Positions 10,230 through 21,329 of a stretch of DNA of 64,000 nucleotides are shown here, in pieces. The translations under genes were made by a program, and so were the position numbers. The notes below the pieces were generated by a model, which was not told the origin of the DNA, made no database searches, and saw nothing but the letters and a program-made list of their open reading frames with translations. The DNA lies in the NCBI GenBank assembly GCA_018296165.2, contig JACKQL020000004.1, positions 1,364,001 through 1,428,000 of the forward strand, read 5' to 3'. The stretch comes from Termitomyces sp. T153. Its lineage: Eukaryota > Basidiomycota > Agaricomycetes > Agaricales > Lyophyllaceae. Numbering within the stretch: position 1 is the stretch's first letter; each line of letters starts with the position of its first letter.

Positions 10230-13200
10230 GGAGGGGGTGAGGGGGTGTTTGGACTCTGTTTTCTTGTCATTTTGCATCTGCCAGCATTGTCTACTATTTT
10301 TGTAGTTATTTCTCTGTTATTGAACTCCTTCAATTCCTGGCAAATGTATGGGGTTTTAGTTCATGTGAAGGGGTAAACAATCAAAAGCACGCAGGGGTAC
10401 TGGTAGAAGTTGAATCCCTAGTAAGTCCAGAGGTGGGGGTTAAGCCCACTAATGCCATCTGTGTTGGCTAGTCCCAGAGTCATCAGGACTTGGCAGAGTG
10501 GCATAGGGGAGGGTTCCAAGGCTCAGTGGGGATGTTGGAAGTCTTCCTGCAGAGTTCTATTGCATTTTGGAGCATTGATGGGCAGTGTTTTTGGGCTTGA
10601 TTCTTGGAGTTTCAGACTAAGAGTGTAGGGGTTGTCCTCAGTCTGCAGCAGAGTCAAGCATTGCACTGGCTTTAGAAGGCGGACCTTTGAATCTTCAATG
10701 TGTGTTTGATAGTAGTCAGCAGCTTTGGTTTTTTCTGTTGGTGCAGCTTGTGGAAGGGGTGGGGATCTTCTGGTGGTTTGGCCTTATGCTGGCATGGGTG
10801 GTGGAGGTGGCGAGGGCCCTTCTTGATGATAGTGAGGGTGGTGGAATGAGGTTTCTTATGCCAACACAGCTAGTGGAGGTGGCAGAGGTCCTTTTTGTCA
10901 ATGGTGGGGGTGGCAGAGTAAGGTTTATCCTTGGGGGCAGGGTCAGTTGGAGGCAAGAGTCCTTAGCAGCATAGCAGCAGAGTTCCTGGGGTAGGGTGGC
11001 CCTTGTAGTAAATCGGCAGGGGACTGTTTTACATGCCATCTATGTGGTGAGTTAGATCAGCATGGAGGCAGAGGTACTCCCTTAGGGTGTGGATTGCGAT
11101 CCCTTGGTTGGTGGTTCTTGGAGGTTCACATTTTGGTGGGGTTGTGCATGATTGGGGTTTTGCAGTGCTCTGGAGTGTTGTTGGTGGGGGAGCAGGGTTT
11201 GGATTGACCAATTTCAGTGAGTTTCCTTTGGTTCAGGGTTTGTGTTTATGGGTTCTGGGCCATCTATGCAACTTGCTCCCTTTGTTTCTGGCCAAGAGTG
11301 AGTTCAGAGATGGGTGAAGGAGTCTTACGTATTTCTGGTTGTTCCCTAGAGCTTGAGGTGCTGCCAGGGCTGTATTGGTGGATGCTTCTTGTTGGGTGGG
11401 GGCAGTGCAGGGTTTAGTTGGTGATTGGCTCTTCCTAGCAGAGGTGCTTTTGGAATGAGGGGGAGGGTTTGGGGTTGTCATCCTGCAGGTTGAAGGTTGT
11501 ATCAGAGGTTTGAGAGTTGCTGGTTCTTTGGTGGAGCTATGTCGAGGATTGTATTGAGGGCCTGGGGTTTGCTGGCTTGTTGGTGGAGTTGCATGGGGCC
11601 AGTGGAACTGAGGCAGTGTGAGGGTTGGGGGGTTTTTTGCCCCTTTCCAGAGTGGAGCCAGCAGAATGGGGGCAGTGTAAAGTTTGGTGGGTCTTTGTCC
11701 CTTCTTTGCTGGTAGAGCCCTCATAGGTTTGGCAGGCTGGGGTGGGATTGGTTGGGGGGGGGAGCTTGGGATTCCAGGTTGGTGGTTTCATTCTTTCTAG
11801 GGTGGAGCTGGCAGCGGAAATGGTGCAGAGTTGGTGGGGGTGTCAATTTTGCTGGTGGAGCTCACTTAATTCTGATGGGGCAGGGCAGATTGGTTTGGGT
11901 GGGCTCAGGGCTCTGCTTCTTCCTTCAGAGTGGGAGTTGGCAGTCTGGGGTTTAGAGTGAGGGTTGCTTGGTGGGTGGTTCATCAATAGAGCTGACTTTG
12001 GAGGTGGTGTGGGGTGGAGAGAGGAGTCCAAGGTGCATTTTGTTGGTTCATCATTCTCAGCACAAGAATCCAAGGTCTGGAGTCAATGTGGGGGTTGGGG
12101 TTGGGTCTTAACTTGTTGGCAGGATTGTGTCAGAGGTGACACGAGTTAAAGGGGAAGCTCCAGAGTGGGGTTCTCCTCCTTGTTCAAGTCAGCACAACAA
12201 GCAGATGCTTAACAGGCATTACCACTGAGTAGCAGAGTTGTTGTATAAGGGTGGTGGTTCCTGGAGCCATGCTTGGAAGAGAGGGGCAGGTTTAGCTGCC
12301 TTCCAAGGGTTTGGATGAGTCTGGCCATTGTCCCTTTGTGCAAAACATTAGCTGCATTGGGAGGAGGTGGTTGTTCATGATCATTGAAGGGCGGTGGGGA
12401 AGTCAGTCGCAGGGGAACATTGGTTTGGACTCCAAGAGAGTCACAGCAGGGTTAGGGTGATCCTTCATTTATGCTCCAGAGTGGTCTGGAGGTTGCTATG
12501 AATGTGGGCGGGATAGATCTTGGTACTATGGGGCGATCAACTAAGTTTCTAATCAGGGGAAAGATACCACTCCTTTGGAGAGCATCATTGGTCCCTTGAT
12601 TGTTGGGGTGGAGTTGGAGGGGCCACTTCATCATTCTTGGCATCTGAGTTGATTCCCGTAGGGTGTGGTTAGACTTTGCCAGGAGTGTTGTGGAATTCAG
12701 GTGGGAACTACTTGTTGAGGGTCTTGGAGTTTATTCCCTCATTGGGGGAGCATTTTGTTGGGGGAGGGGAGTGGGACAGTGGCAGGGCAGAGATTCCATG
12801 AGTGGGGTTGCATCATGTAACATCCTTGCTGGTTGTGGGTGGGGTGGCACTTTCTTTGATGTCGATTTATCATTGGTGGAGGTTGTGACCTCCTTTCAAT
12901 GTTGATTTTAGGTAGATGACGATGGGAGGGGGGGAATGCTACTCGCTTCTTGGGGAAGGCATCAGCAACTTTAGGGTACTCTGAAGAGACTACTTTGTAT
13001 GAGGTTTGTTTCTGAGTACTCTAGTGGTGTAGTCCCTGTTTGATAGACATCTTCTGGCATAGGTGGAGTTGTATAGAGTTGGTGGCCAGTGATTTGTACT
13101 TGCAGAAGTAGGTGCTACAGGGGCATTATCATTGAGTTGATGTCATAGGTCCCCTTGGTTGGATGTCAGAGTCAAAGTGGGGGCCCCAGAGTTGCGTAAA

Positions 13201-13836
13201 GGGGTTCAGAGTGGCTCAGAGGAGTGGGTTGGGGTGGCTTCAAGCTGGCACAGGGTTATTCAAGTCATTGAGCTTGGTGGGGAAAGTCCTCCAAAGATGT
13301 TGGAGCATATGTTCTTTTGAGTTATTGGAATGCTTGAGTCACTAGGTGGGACAAGTCCTTCAGGAATGTCAGAGCATATGTTCCTTATTGTTGGGGGTTT
13401 CTGGAGTTTGAGAGGGCTGATCAATGGTCTCGGGGATGATGGTGGGGCTTCTCCCTCCCTTATATAAACATGTCAGTGAGTTCAGGGTACTCTGGGAAAC
13501 TACTTTGTATGAGATTCTCCTTCCCCTATAGTTTGTTCTGGTGGGGCAACTTCTGTGCTGGGGGTTCCTTTGCTGGAGGTGGCATAATCTGATGGCAGAG
13601 TTCATGTTTGATGGTGGTGTGTGGAGGTGACAGCCGAGTCAACCCAGGGGTCCTAACTGATCCCAGAAGTGGTTTCTATGATTGGGGGTGTAGCATTGGT
13701 CTTGGAACCTTGTGTTATTGTGAGTGGGGTTGCTGGTTTTGAGCTTGATTCCAATGGCAGCAGAGCTAGCTTGGGTGATTCTAACTTTCTTGGAGTCAGG
13801 GTCAGATGCTCTAATGGCAAGCAGTGGGGGTTTAAT
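10230..13836. other. Internal non-coding region of family B copy B0
   Basis: Colinear in reverse with about 24550-26440 of the intact copy: shared blocks include the GTTGAATCCCTAGT segment near 10411 and CTTCTCCCTC(C/T)CTTATAT near 13446. It is G-rich on the plus strand with many short GGTGG/GGAGG runs, a roughly 72-bp imperfect repeat at 10800-10925 and a partial internal duplication (12930-13020 resembles 13480-13520). No frame is conserved against the intact copies, so I see no gene. Confidence 0.55.
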
Positions 13837-14174
13837 ATGTTGATGGGATCAGTTGGGAATGCAGGCTGTTCTGAGGTCATTGTGATACTCCAAAGTGAGT
13901 CAGAGGAACCAGAGTGCTGAGTTGATGATGTGTGATGGAGTCAGGAATAGCAGGGGATGGTTCCAGGGGCTCAGGAGATCCAGGGGAAGTGTTGGCAGCT
14001 GTGTAGAAGATGTTGGAGTTGTCTAGGGGACCATTAGAGTTAGCTGAGAATGTGTTGGAGTTAGCTGGAGTAGGCATGGAGCATTGGGAAAGTTCAACAG
14101 GGCATCAGGGGAGGCTCCAGGGGAGCAGGCAGGTTGGGAATGATGTGTGGAGGTCCAGGGAATGGGTTGTGACA
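13837..14174 (-). repeat. Truncated 5' LTR (outer U3 part only) of copy B0
   Basis: Matches 8048-8385 closely (TATGTTGATGGGATCAGTTGGGAATG and onward). Left of 13837 the match stops and internal sequence begins, so R, U5 and the primer-binding site are deleted. The terminal TGACA and the CTTAC duplication are intact. Confidence 0.75.
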
Positions 14175-14179
14175 CTTAC

Positions 14180-14263
14180 TTCATACTTCATAGACAGAAT
14201 TGACTGGTTTTGACTTATGGAGTGTGAACCATAAGCTGGACAACCTGTAACAGAAATGTTACA
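14180..14263 (+). repeat. Right part of the split plus-strand family A LTR
   Basis: Continues 7072-7180 across the family B insertion and ends GAAATGTTACA, matching the other family A LTR ends. It contains GGTTTTGACTTATGG, also present in the other copies. Confidence 0.65.
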
Positions 14264-14589
14264 TTTTCTCAAGTCAAACAAGTGTTTACTTATTTGGAAA
14301 GAAGGAGCCAAACTTCTGAAGAAGAAGTTCACTGCCACTACTTATGATCAGGACATTAAAAATTTGAATGTTCAGCTTCCTCAATGGGCACTATAGTGAC
14401 CATGGAAGGTCAGGTATTTGGGCTTGATCTGAATCAGAGACAGGAAAGTGATCTAGGACATAGAAGTTATCTGGGACATGGAGGTTATCTGGGCTATGGA
14501 GGCTATCTGAAGCATGTCTGGACTGAATAGAAGTTGCTAAGAGGGAGATTTGGGAAAGATGATTGGGTCATGATAACAAAGAGGTTTCA
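14264..14589 (+). pseudogene. Family A leader and first codons of gag, plus strand, truncated
   Basis: After the LTR a leader of about 120 bp (AAGTCAAACAAGTG..) is followed by ATG at 14384 giving MGTIVTMEGQVFGLDLNQRQ, the same start as gag of copy A1 at 4561 (MGTVVTMEGQVLG). The frame then runs through GHRSYLGHGGYLGYGGYL-like glycine repeats to a stop near 14530. It ends where sequence of an oppositely oriented family A element starts, so this is a truncated relic. Confidence 0.65.
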
Positions 14590-14694
14590 CCCTCCATAGT
14601 TGGTACTGACAATGATGTGTCAGTCATCACCTTTCTTTTTCCTTTGTTGGCAGAGGCAATCTTTGGTTGCTCTGCTGTGCTTGTAGAAGGAGTT
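14590..14694 (-). pseudogene. Fragment of the family A post-pol accessory ORF
   Basis: Matches 33870-33975 on the same strand (ACCCTCCAT..AGTGCTAAC..TCAGTCAT, TTTCTTTGTTRG(C/T)AGAGGCAA). It continues at 20827 beyond the inserted family C element. On the minus strand it includes the codons MEGE. No function is known; see 31486-34560. Confidence 0.6.
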
Positions 14695-15063
14695 TGTAAG
14701 GGCGACCTCTAGGGTGGCAGATCAGAGTCATGCAGCTAGCAGAGGAGAATCTGAAGTATATTAGCAGAGTAAATGACAATACAATCAGTAACTAATCACC
14801 TAGCAGAGGTGAATCCAAAGAGAACAAGTCTAAGGATCCCCGCTGCTTGGCATGGCACATCAGTGGATGGCAGAAGCATGGGAACTACTATACAGCAGGC
14901 CAGAGCTAATCCTAACCCTAGGACAATGATTGGTGAGGTAATATAGAAAACTCTGCAGTTCTCTAGAGATCTCCAGGATTCTGGAATGAGTCCCAGATAC
15001 ATTGAACAGGCTGTGAAGATGCTGGAACAGGTTGCAGAGGTTGGAAATGGAAGTCCCCTGACA
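14695..15063 (-). repeat. 3' LTR of family C element
   Basis: 369 bp, TGTCAGGGGACT..CTTACA on the minus strand. The plus-strand block AGAGAACAAGTCTAAGGAT near 14825-14845 is the likely transcript start region, since its complement pairs with the primer site at 20445-20455. The same block occurs in the LTRs at 20577, 21796 and 63500. Confidence 0.85.
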
Positions 15064-15078
15064 TCACCCCCCCTCTAG
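15064..15078 (-). other. Polypurine tract of family C element
   Basis: TCACCCCCCCTCTAG on the plus strand, AGAGGGGGGGTGA in element sense, directly before the LTR start TGTCAGG. Same layout as in family B (AAAGGGGGGTGA, then TGTCA). The end of pol runs into it. Confidence 0.85.
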
Positions 15079-18000
15079 TGTGCAGCATCTCAACATGCAG
15101 AGTAAAAGAAGTCCCTGATTGCTCAGTCTGCTGGCAAAATAGGGTAGATTCCTTGTATGGTGCATGAAGCATCTGAGTGTCTCTTGTGGAACTCTGTGAT
15201 GAGTCTGGTGGCATGTACGTTCTCTCATAGTTCCCAGGAGATATTCTTGATCCTATAGCCCTTCTACTTCACCTTGTATTGTAGTCATCTCCCAAATAGA
15301 TAACTATCCAGTATTTCCTCCACCTTGTACTCCTTGTTGTTATTGACCACTACCAGGAGTGGCAGGAGTGGCAGACATTGCCCTGGAATAGGATCCTTTG
15401 GGGCTGGAGTCAGTATGACTACATTGAAAACTGAATAGAGCTGGCACATCCCCATGGGGAGCTGGAGTCAATAGACTAGGAGCCCTATCTGCCATTCCAC
15501 CATGAAAGGTCCCAACTGATGGTGCAACAGCTTTTTCAAGGGCTGGGTAGTCATAATGTTGGAGGCATCCAGATAGACTTGATCTCTGGACTGATATTTG
15601 TGCCCCAGGATCCTTCTATGGTCATAGTATTGTGCCATGTCATCCTTTGCCTTTGCTAGCACTGCTTGTGCCTCCTTCCATGACCTCTTCATCCAGTCCA
15701 CAAATTCATTTATCACTTTGTTCTCCAAGGATTGGGCTCGGGGTTTGAAGCCCATGCACAGGTGCTGTCCAGTGTCAAGGAAGAATGGGGAGAACTGGGT
15801 GGATGCATGAATGTGGTTGTTGTACTAGAACTTAGCATTGGAGAGGAATTCATCCCAGTCATCCTGGTATTTGTTGCAGAAAAGGTGGAGGTACTTCTCC
15901 ATTCCTGGTTTACACATTCAGTCTGGCTGTTGGACTGTAGGTGGTAGGCAGTGGAGGTGTAAAGCTTCATGCCAAGTAGTCAATAGAGCTCCCTGGTGAA
16001 TTCTGCCACAAATTGTGGTTCCTGGTTGGAGACATAGGCATCAGAGAGGCCATGAAGCTTCCAGACATTCTTCTGGTACAGGTTTGCAGCACCCATGGCA
16101 GAGCAGGTAGTGTGGGTCAGAATGAAGTGTGCTCACTTGCCAAACAGGTCCACCACCACTATGATTGCATTGTAACTGTGGGTGTCAGGAAGCTCTACAA
16201 TGAAGTTTATAGAGGCAATGCTCTATCATTCTATGGGCATGGGCAGCAGATGTAGCTGTCCATGGGGGAGGCAGCATTGGGGCTTGGTCTGGAGACAGAG
16301 ATCACATGTACTAGCATACAACTCAATATATTGGGACATCTGGGGCCACCAGTAATTCTGTGATACCAGCCCTAGCATTTTCCAATGTCCAGGGTGCTCC
16401 ATAATGCAGGAGTTATGGTGTTGCTCCACAATCCTCCAACAGAGCTCTGGAATGTTGAGCACATAGATATGATCCCTCCAGGTCAGGATCCCATCCTGGA
16501 GGGCCCATTTGTCTGTGTGGACCAACTTAGCACCAGTGGTATGCCCCAACTTCAGCACCCAAGCTGCCTGCACAATGAGTTCCTCCTACTGACTGTCCCA
16601 ATTGCTCTGCCATATGTCCCAGAGAATGTCCACCTTCACTCCCTCAACATCTAGACCCTCCATGGCTCAGATTGTGGACAGTTTAGGGCAGAGGAGCACA
16701 ATGTTGCTGTTATCCTCCCCCTCATGCTGTGGTCTGCTCTCCAGGACAGGGCATCTGGTTTCCCCATGCTCTGGCCAGGCTTGTGGTGCAGCAAGAAGTC
16801 AAAGTTGGCTAGGTAAAGGGACCACTGGGCCTGTTGGCAATTGAGCTTCTTGGCTGTTTGGAAGTATTTGAGGTTCTTGTGATCCATCCAGACCTTGAAC
16901 TTGTGCCATGCACCTTTTAGGAAGTGCCACCACTCCTCAAATGACTAGATGATGGCCAGCATTTTCTTGTCATGGATCTCATAGTTCTACTCTACTATAT
17001 TTAGGCTCTTGGAGTAGAAGGCTACCAGATGCCACTTCCCATCCTCTGGGGATTGCTGCAAAAGGATGGCCCCAGTGGCAAAGTTGGAGCTATTGGCTTC
17101 CACTTGGAAGGGGGAGTTGTTGTCCAGGAAAAGGAGGATGGGTCCAGAGGTCATGGCACCCTTGAGGGTGTCAAAGGCTGCCTGCTCTGGAGGTCCCCAA
17201 CTCCATGCAATGTCCTTCCAAGTGAGGTCAAATAGCAGGCAGGCATGATGCAAGAAGTCCTAGATGGATCTCTATTAGAAGTTTGCAAAGCCAAGGAACA
17301 CCTGCACCTCCTGCTTGTTCTTGGGTAGCAGCCACTCTGCCACACCTGCAACCTTCACTGGGTTCATCTCTATGGCTCCATGTAAGATACTCAGGCCAAG
17401 ATACTCAATTCAGGTCTGTTCAAACTCACACTTCTCTGGCTTGAGGTAAAGCTGGTGCTGGCAAAGGCATTCCAAGACAAGGCAAGTAATCTGATGGTGT
17501 TCTTCCAGTGTTTTGGTGTAGATGAGGATGTTGTTCAGGTATAGGCACACTATGCCCTCCATGATGAGGTCCTGGAAGATGTTGTTCATCATTGTCTGGA
17601 AGGTGGTAGGGCTGTTGGTGCATCTGAAGAACATCATAAGCAGTTTGAACAGTTTTTGGTTGGTCTGGAAGGCAGCCTTCCACTCATCTCCTTCCTAGAG
17701 GCACACATTGTCGTAACCCCACCAGACATCCAGTTTAGTGAAGTACTGCATGCCCTGGAGGTTGTTGATGAGCTTGGAGATGAGGGGAAGGAGGTAGCAG
17801 TTCTTCACCATCATGGCATTGAGAATCCAATAATCCTGGACCAGTTGGAGCAAGCCATCCTTCTTCTTGATGAAGAAGACTGGAGAAGCCATCAAAGACT
17901 TGGAAGGGCAAATGCAACTAGAGTCCAGGTTCTTCTGCAGGAAGGTGTCCAGTTTGTCCTGTTCCCTGAGCGCTAGCAGGTAGACTTTACAGCTGGAGGG

Positions 18001-18246
18001 TGTGGAATCTGGCAGCAGTTCAATGGCATGGTCCAACCTCTTGTGCTCTGGAAGCAAGTCAAACAAGGCCTTGGAGAACACATCCTCAAATGCATGGAGG
18101 TAGGGAGGCACAACATCTTGGAACTCCCAGGGTGTGGTATTGGCAGCAAATGCCTGGGCCAGCTGCTGGGATGTGGTCTGGCTAGCCCAGATCTCTGCAA
18201 CTGATGGCAGCAGGTGTATGGTAGTAGTGTAGATCCAATCCCCCAC
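15079..18246 (-). pseudogene. Pol of family C: RT, RNase H, integrase and C-terminal chromodomain
   Basis: Domains in minus-strand order: RT with lead-in LPEHKRLDHAIELLPD (17695-18246), motif A FTKLDVWWGYDNV, and the catalytic YxDD box changed to YLNN near 17540; RNase H around 16987-17253 (DALSWRADH near 16740); integrase zinc-binding HHCC with HH..EHPGHWK and CDLCL (16226-16573); integrase core with STAYHLQSNSQTE (15713-15970); GPY-like end; a chromodomain at about 15230-15350 (EYKVEEILDSYL.., KVK.KGYRI). A chromodomain marks the element as a chromovirus and probably guides integration to heterochromatin in functional relatives. Stops and frameshifts between segments, and the lost catalytic aspartates, make this a pseudogene. 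Confidence 0.88.
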
Positions 18247-18584
18247 TTCTACTGCCTCATTTCGGAACTCTGGCTTGTATATGCCACCAAAATCCTCTCC
18301 ATGTTCCTCCTCTGAAGCTCTGCCACTGCTCCAGTTGTCCTTGTAGAGGGCCTCTCTACAAGGGAATGCCAGAGGTGGGGGATCCAGGAGGTCCAGATCT
18401 GCAAAGGGGAGAGGGTCAGTGCAGCATGTGTGAATGGCTGCATGTTCTTGGACTCAAGCCTGGCATTCTTCCCTGTCCTTAGCAGTGCAGGTGGAGCACT
18501 TCCAAGGGCACCTGCTTATGGTTACCTCTTCCTTGGTCCAATCCATCTCAGGGTTGTGCTTGCAGAGGCATGTGAAAACGAGGA

Positions 18585-18911
18585 TCAGGTCCTGCCTGCC
18601 CAAGCTAGTGATGGCAAAAACAGTTGCTCTGCATAATTCCAATAGCAGAGGACCAGGTTGACCACAGAGCTGATGGTGCCTGCTTTGTTAAGCATTCTAT
18701 TGATGTTGTAGACTGGATAGGGCTTGGAAAGGGGCTGTGTGGTCAGGCCATGGCATTTGACAAACTCTGAGTCCAAAAGCAGTCCCGTTGCTCTGCTATC
18801 CAGAAGAGCCATGACTCTGTGGGCTTGCTGGGTGTCCATTGTCTTGATCTCCACATCAAGGTGCAGGGAGTTGGCAGACAGGCTGGAAGCCATCATGTAC
18901 TGTTGGGGCAT
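18585..18911 (-). pseudogene. Retropepsin of family C, active-site glycine lost
   Basis: Frame with MALLDSRATGLLLDSEFVKCHGL: the retropepsin signature DSGA(T) is here DSRAT, a single G-to-A type change, followed by the usual hydrophobic strand. Downstream of the frame, TSLGRQDLIL and HNPEMDWTKEEVT match the region between protease and RT in this group. The catalytic glycine change and the separate frames argue against activity. Confidence 0.8.
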
Positions 18912-20286
18912 TTGATGGGCCTAGGCAGGGCTGCACTAGCAGACTCTTGGAGGTGTTGGGGAGCTTGGCAGGGGCTTCAGAGTTGGTATTTGTACATCTG
19001 GAGAGGAGCATTGAGGTTCTTCTGTCTCAGAATAAAGGGCATTGGAAAAAGCAATTTTATTTTCTATCAACAGACATGAGAACCTGTTAGCACCCAGTGA
19101 TGGAGGTGTACACTCCATTTGTTGCTCAACTAAAAATCCTCCTCCAGCTCCAGGGGTGATGCACAGGCACTGATTCTCCAGAGTCAACTCTGGCATAGGC
19201 TTGTCAAGTGGCAGAGCTCTGGTGGCATCTTTTGCAGCCAGCAGCTGCAGGAGGAGTTCCTTTTGTTCCACTGTGGAGAGGTAATGTACCTCTAGGCCCA
19301 GAAGGCAATGCCATGCAAAGTGACCAGGCTTCTAGCATCTCCAACACAGTAGCAGTGTAGCATGGAGCTGTTTGGCTATGTCCATGTCCATGGGGATATC
19401 TGGCAACAGGGAGCATGTTGTGGGGATGGCCAGAGAAAGGGCTAGCATTGGGCAAGCAGGTATGGGGTGGTAGAGATTGGTGATTAGAGCAGGGCACATT
19501 GCAGAATGTGGGTGGTGGAGCTCCCTCCAGATCTCTATGAGTTGCCACTGGTCCTGGGCCACCTCATACTATGACACAATCTTTTCATCATCTGGGCAAC
19601 TCTCTACAAGACTGTCAATGCATTCCACTAGCATGAGGTGCAGGCCATCCCAGAGAGTGAGGCATAGTTGAAGGCTGTTGGGGTAGGCAGCTTGCTCGAC
19701 CAGAGCCCAGAACAAGTTGATGCACTTGTCCAATGTATGCTTTTCTTGCCCATATTGCTCCCTACTGCATAGTGTCAATGCTGTGGTCTTGGCAGGGTTT
19801 AGTGGGAAAAACTCCATGCAGAAGTCCTTCTTGAAAGCAGCCCAGTCCATAAAACTTCTAACACTTTCAGGGCAATGGAAGACTTGTAGCATGTAGGTGG
19901 AGGTGCATCCAGGCTTCATATATGACAGTACCCAGGCTATTTTCAATGTGTTGGAGCCAAAGGTGTCTCTACTGAGGTGGATGTAGGTGAGGCAGGACTG
20001 CAGGAATTGTTCCCTGCCAGAGTGGGCACTATTGTACACATCTAGTAGCATGGGGCACAGGAACCACAGTTGTAGAGTCAGTGGAGCTGTGGAGGTGGGT
20101 GCAGATGGGGTCAGGGCTGGTTCTGCAGCCAGGGGAGGTGCAGAGGTAGGAGTTAGGTGTTTGAGCAGTGCCTGGAGCAATTGGGAGATAAAATCTGTTG
20201 TTTGACAGAGGATAGAGAGTTTGGTTGTATAATGAGTGAAGAATGATTGTGTTAACTACACCTGGGTTTCTAGATGTAGCAGGCAA
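18912..20286 (-). pseudogene. Gag of family C (capsid and CCHC knuckle)
   Basis: The 19569-20180 frame shows the capsid pattern of gypsy Gag: REQFLQSCLTYIHLSRDTFG, LKIAWVLSYMKPG, WAAFKKDFCMEFFPL, LCSREQYGQEKHTLDKCINLFWALVEQA. The zinc knuckle lies near 19305-19350 as CWRC, stop, KPGHFAWHC: the CX2CX4HX4C spacing is intact but one codon is now TAG. The start of the protein, perhaps 20286, is uncertain because the N-terminal part is repetitive and shifted. Confidence 0.8.
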
Positions 20287-20444
20287 GTCCAGGCTTTGTC
20301 CTGTGGGGCCAGGGCCTCCAAGGGTGTGTCTGTGTTGGCAAGCTGAGACATAGAACTCTGTGGTGCTTAATCTTAGTGGAGAAGTAACAGATAGCAGCTC
20401 AAAGGTTCCTTGTGGCTATGAGGGGCTTCTAGACCAGTTTTAGG

Positions 20445-20455
20445 AGACTTGTTCT
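20445..20455 (-). other. Self-priming primer-binding site of family C
   Basis: The element-sense sequence next to the 5' LTR is AGAACAAGTCT (after a 2-nt gap), an exact 11-nt complement of AGACTTGTTCT inside its own LTRs (plus-strand AGAACAAGTCT near 14828 and 20585). No tRNA-type TGG start is seen. This is the arrangement known from Tf1/sushi-group elements that prime with their own folded RNA 5' end. Confidence 0.65.
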
Positions 20456-20457
20456 GC

Positions 20458-20826
20458 TATAAGGGCAACCTCCAAGGCAGCAGATTGGAGTCAGACAGCT
20501 AGCAGAGGGAAATCTAAAGTATATTAGCAGAGTAGATGACAATACAATTAGTAACTAATCACCTGGCAGAGGGAAATCCAAAGAGAACAAGTCTAAGGAT
20601 TCCTGCTGCTCAGCACAGTGCATAAGTGGATGGCAGAGGTGTGGGAACTACTGTACAGCAGGCCAGAGCTAATCCTAACCCTAGGATAATGATTGGTGAG
20701 GTAATACAGAGAACTCCACAATTCTCTAGAGATCTCTGGGGTGCTGGAATGAGCTCCAGAGATGTCAAACAAGCTGTGGAAGCACTGGAATAGCTTGCAG
20801 AGGTCAGAAATGGAAGTCCTCTGATA
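20458..20826 (-). repeat. 5' LTR of family C element
   Basis: 369 bp, same length as the 3' LTR and alignable throughout; its ends have decayed (TATAAGGG in place of TGTAAGGG, and CTGATA in place of CTGACA). Right of it the host accessory ORF of family A continues. Confidence 0.85.
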
Positions 20827-21329
20827 GGATTGGGGCATCTAGTGGACACACTGTAGTAGGCAGCAGTGAATATGTCTGCTATTGAGGGGGGTGAATATGC
20901 CTATCATAGAAAGGTCAATGACTGCATCAGAGCTATAATTGACTCTGGACCATCATCATCCACCTCTTTTGCTTCTGATGAAGGGGGTGCAGGGACTGAA
21001 ATCCCTACTTGTGTTGATATAATGGCAGGTCATCATTGACTAGCCATGCCTGGAAGTCCTCTACCCCTTGGTTCTCCCCCTCTTAAGCTCTGTCCAGGGC
21101 TCAACAAATACTCATCAGGTTTCTTCTTTTTCTTACTCATTGGGCAAAGAGTCCTCTTCAACAAAGTTGGCACAATATACTAATGTTGTGGTAGAAGACA
21201 AGGAGTAATTGAATTTTTCAACCAGCTAAAAAACTGGCTGACATAATATTTGATGTCCACCAGCACAGTCACCTCTCCAGCTTCTGGACAAAGGTAGACT
21301 TTGTCCTTCTAGCCAGCTATGCAGAGTGC
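20827..21329 (-). pseudogene. Start of the family A post-pol accessory ORF (copy in A2)
   Basis: Immediately after the pol chromodomain-like end, the minus strand has ATG near 21142 giving MSKKKKKPDEYLLSPGQSL, then GGEPRGRGLPGM, stops, and a stretch with QVGISVPAPPSSEAKEVDDDGPESIIALMQ that matches the copy at 33951-34142 (QVGISVPTPSAAEVLEVDNKGPESIMALMQ). It continues at 14590-14694 beyond the family C insertion. Its position between pol and 3' LTR is the same in both copies, so it is part of the element and not flanking DNA. Function unknown. Confidence 0.6.

Larger units (their letters stand above)
7181..14174 (-). mobile_element. Family B non-autonomous LTR retrotransposon, decayed copy B0
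   Basis: The element starts TGTCAGGTCC and ends GTTGTGACA with a perfect 5-bp target-site duplication CTTAC at 7176-7180 and 14175-14179. In the element's own sense it reads right to left. Compared with the intact copies it is CpG-depleted and has a deletion removing the inner part of the 5' LTR, the primer site and adjacent internal sequence. It keeps the 3' LTR (7181-8385), the PPT, the antisense gene remnant (8607-10229) and much of the internal non-coding region. It interrupts a family A LTR. Confidence 0.9.
14695..20826 (-). mobile_element. Ty3/gypsy chromovirus family C, complete length but mutated
   Basis: Two 369-bp LTRs (14695-15063 and 20458-20826) flank an internal region coding on the minus strand for gag, protease, RT, RNase H, integrase and a chromodomain. 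A polypurine tract lies at the 3' LTR and a self-priming site at the 5' LTR. The flanks GAGTT (14690-14694) and GGATT (20827-20831) look like a decayed target duplication; they are not identical. The host sequence is the accessory ORF of a family A element, continuous across the insertion by comparison with 33870-34140. Many stops and catalytic changes show it is inactive. Confidence 0.88.

Noticed and set aside
14264..14290. Self-priming site in family A
   Set aside because: AAGTCAAA after the LTR pairs with TTTGACTT in the LTR over only 8 nt, and no TATA box at a fitting distance was found. Suggestive but too weak to claim.
14690..20831. Clean target-site duplication for family C
   Set aside because: The flanks are GAGTT and GGATT. 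They may be decayed copies of one 5-mer, but they are not identical, so no TSD is claimed.
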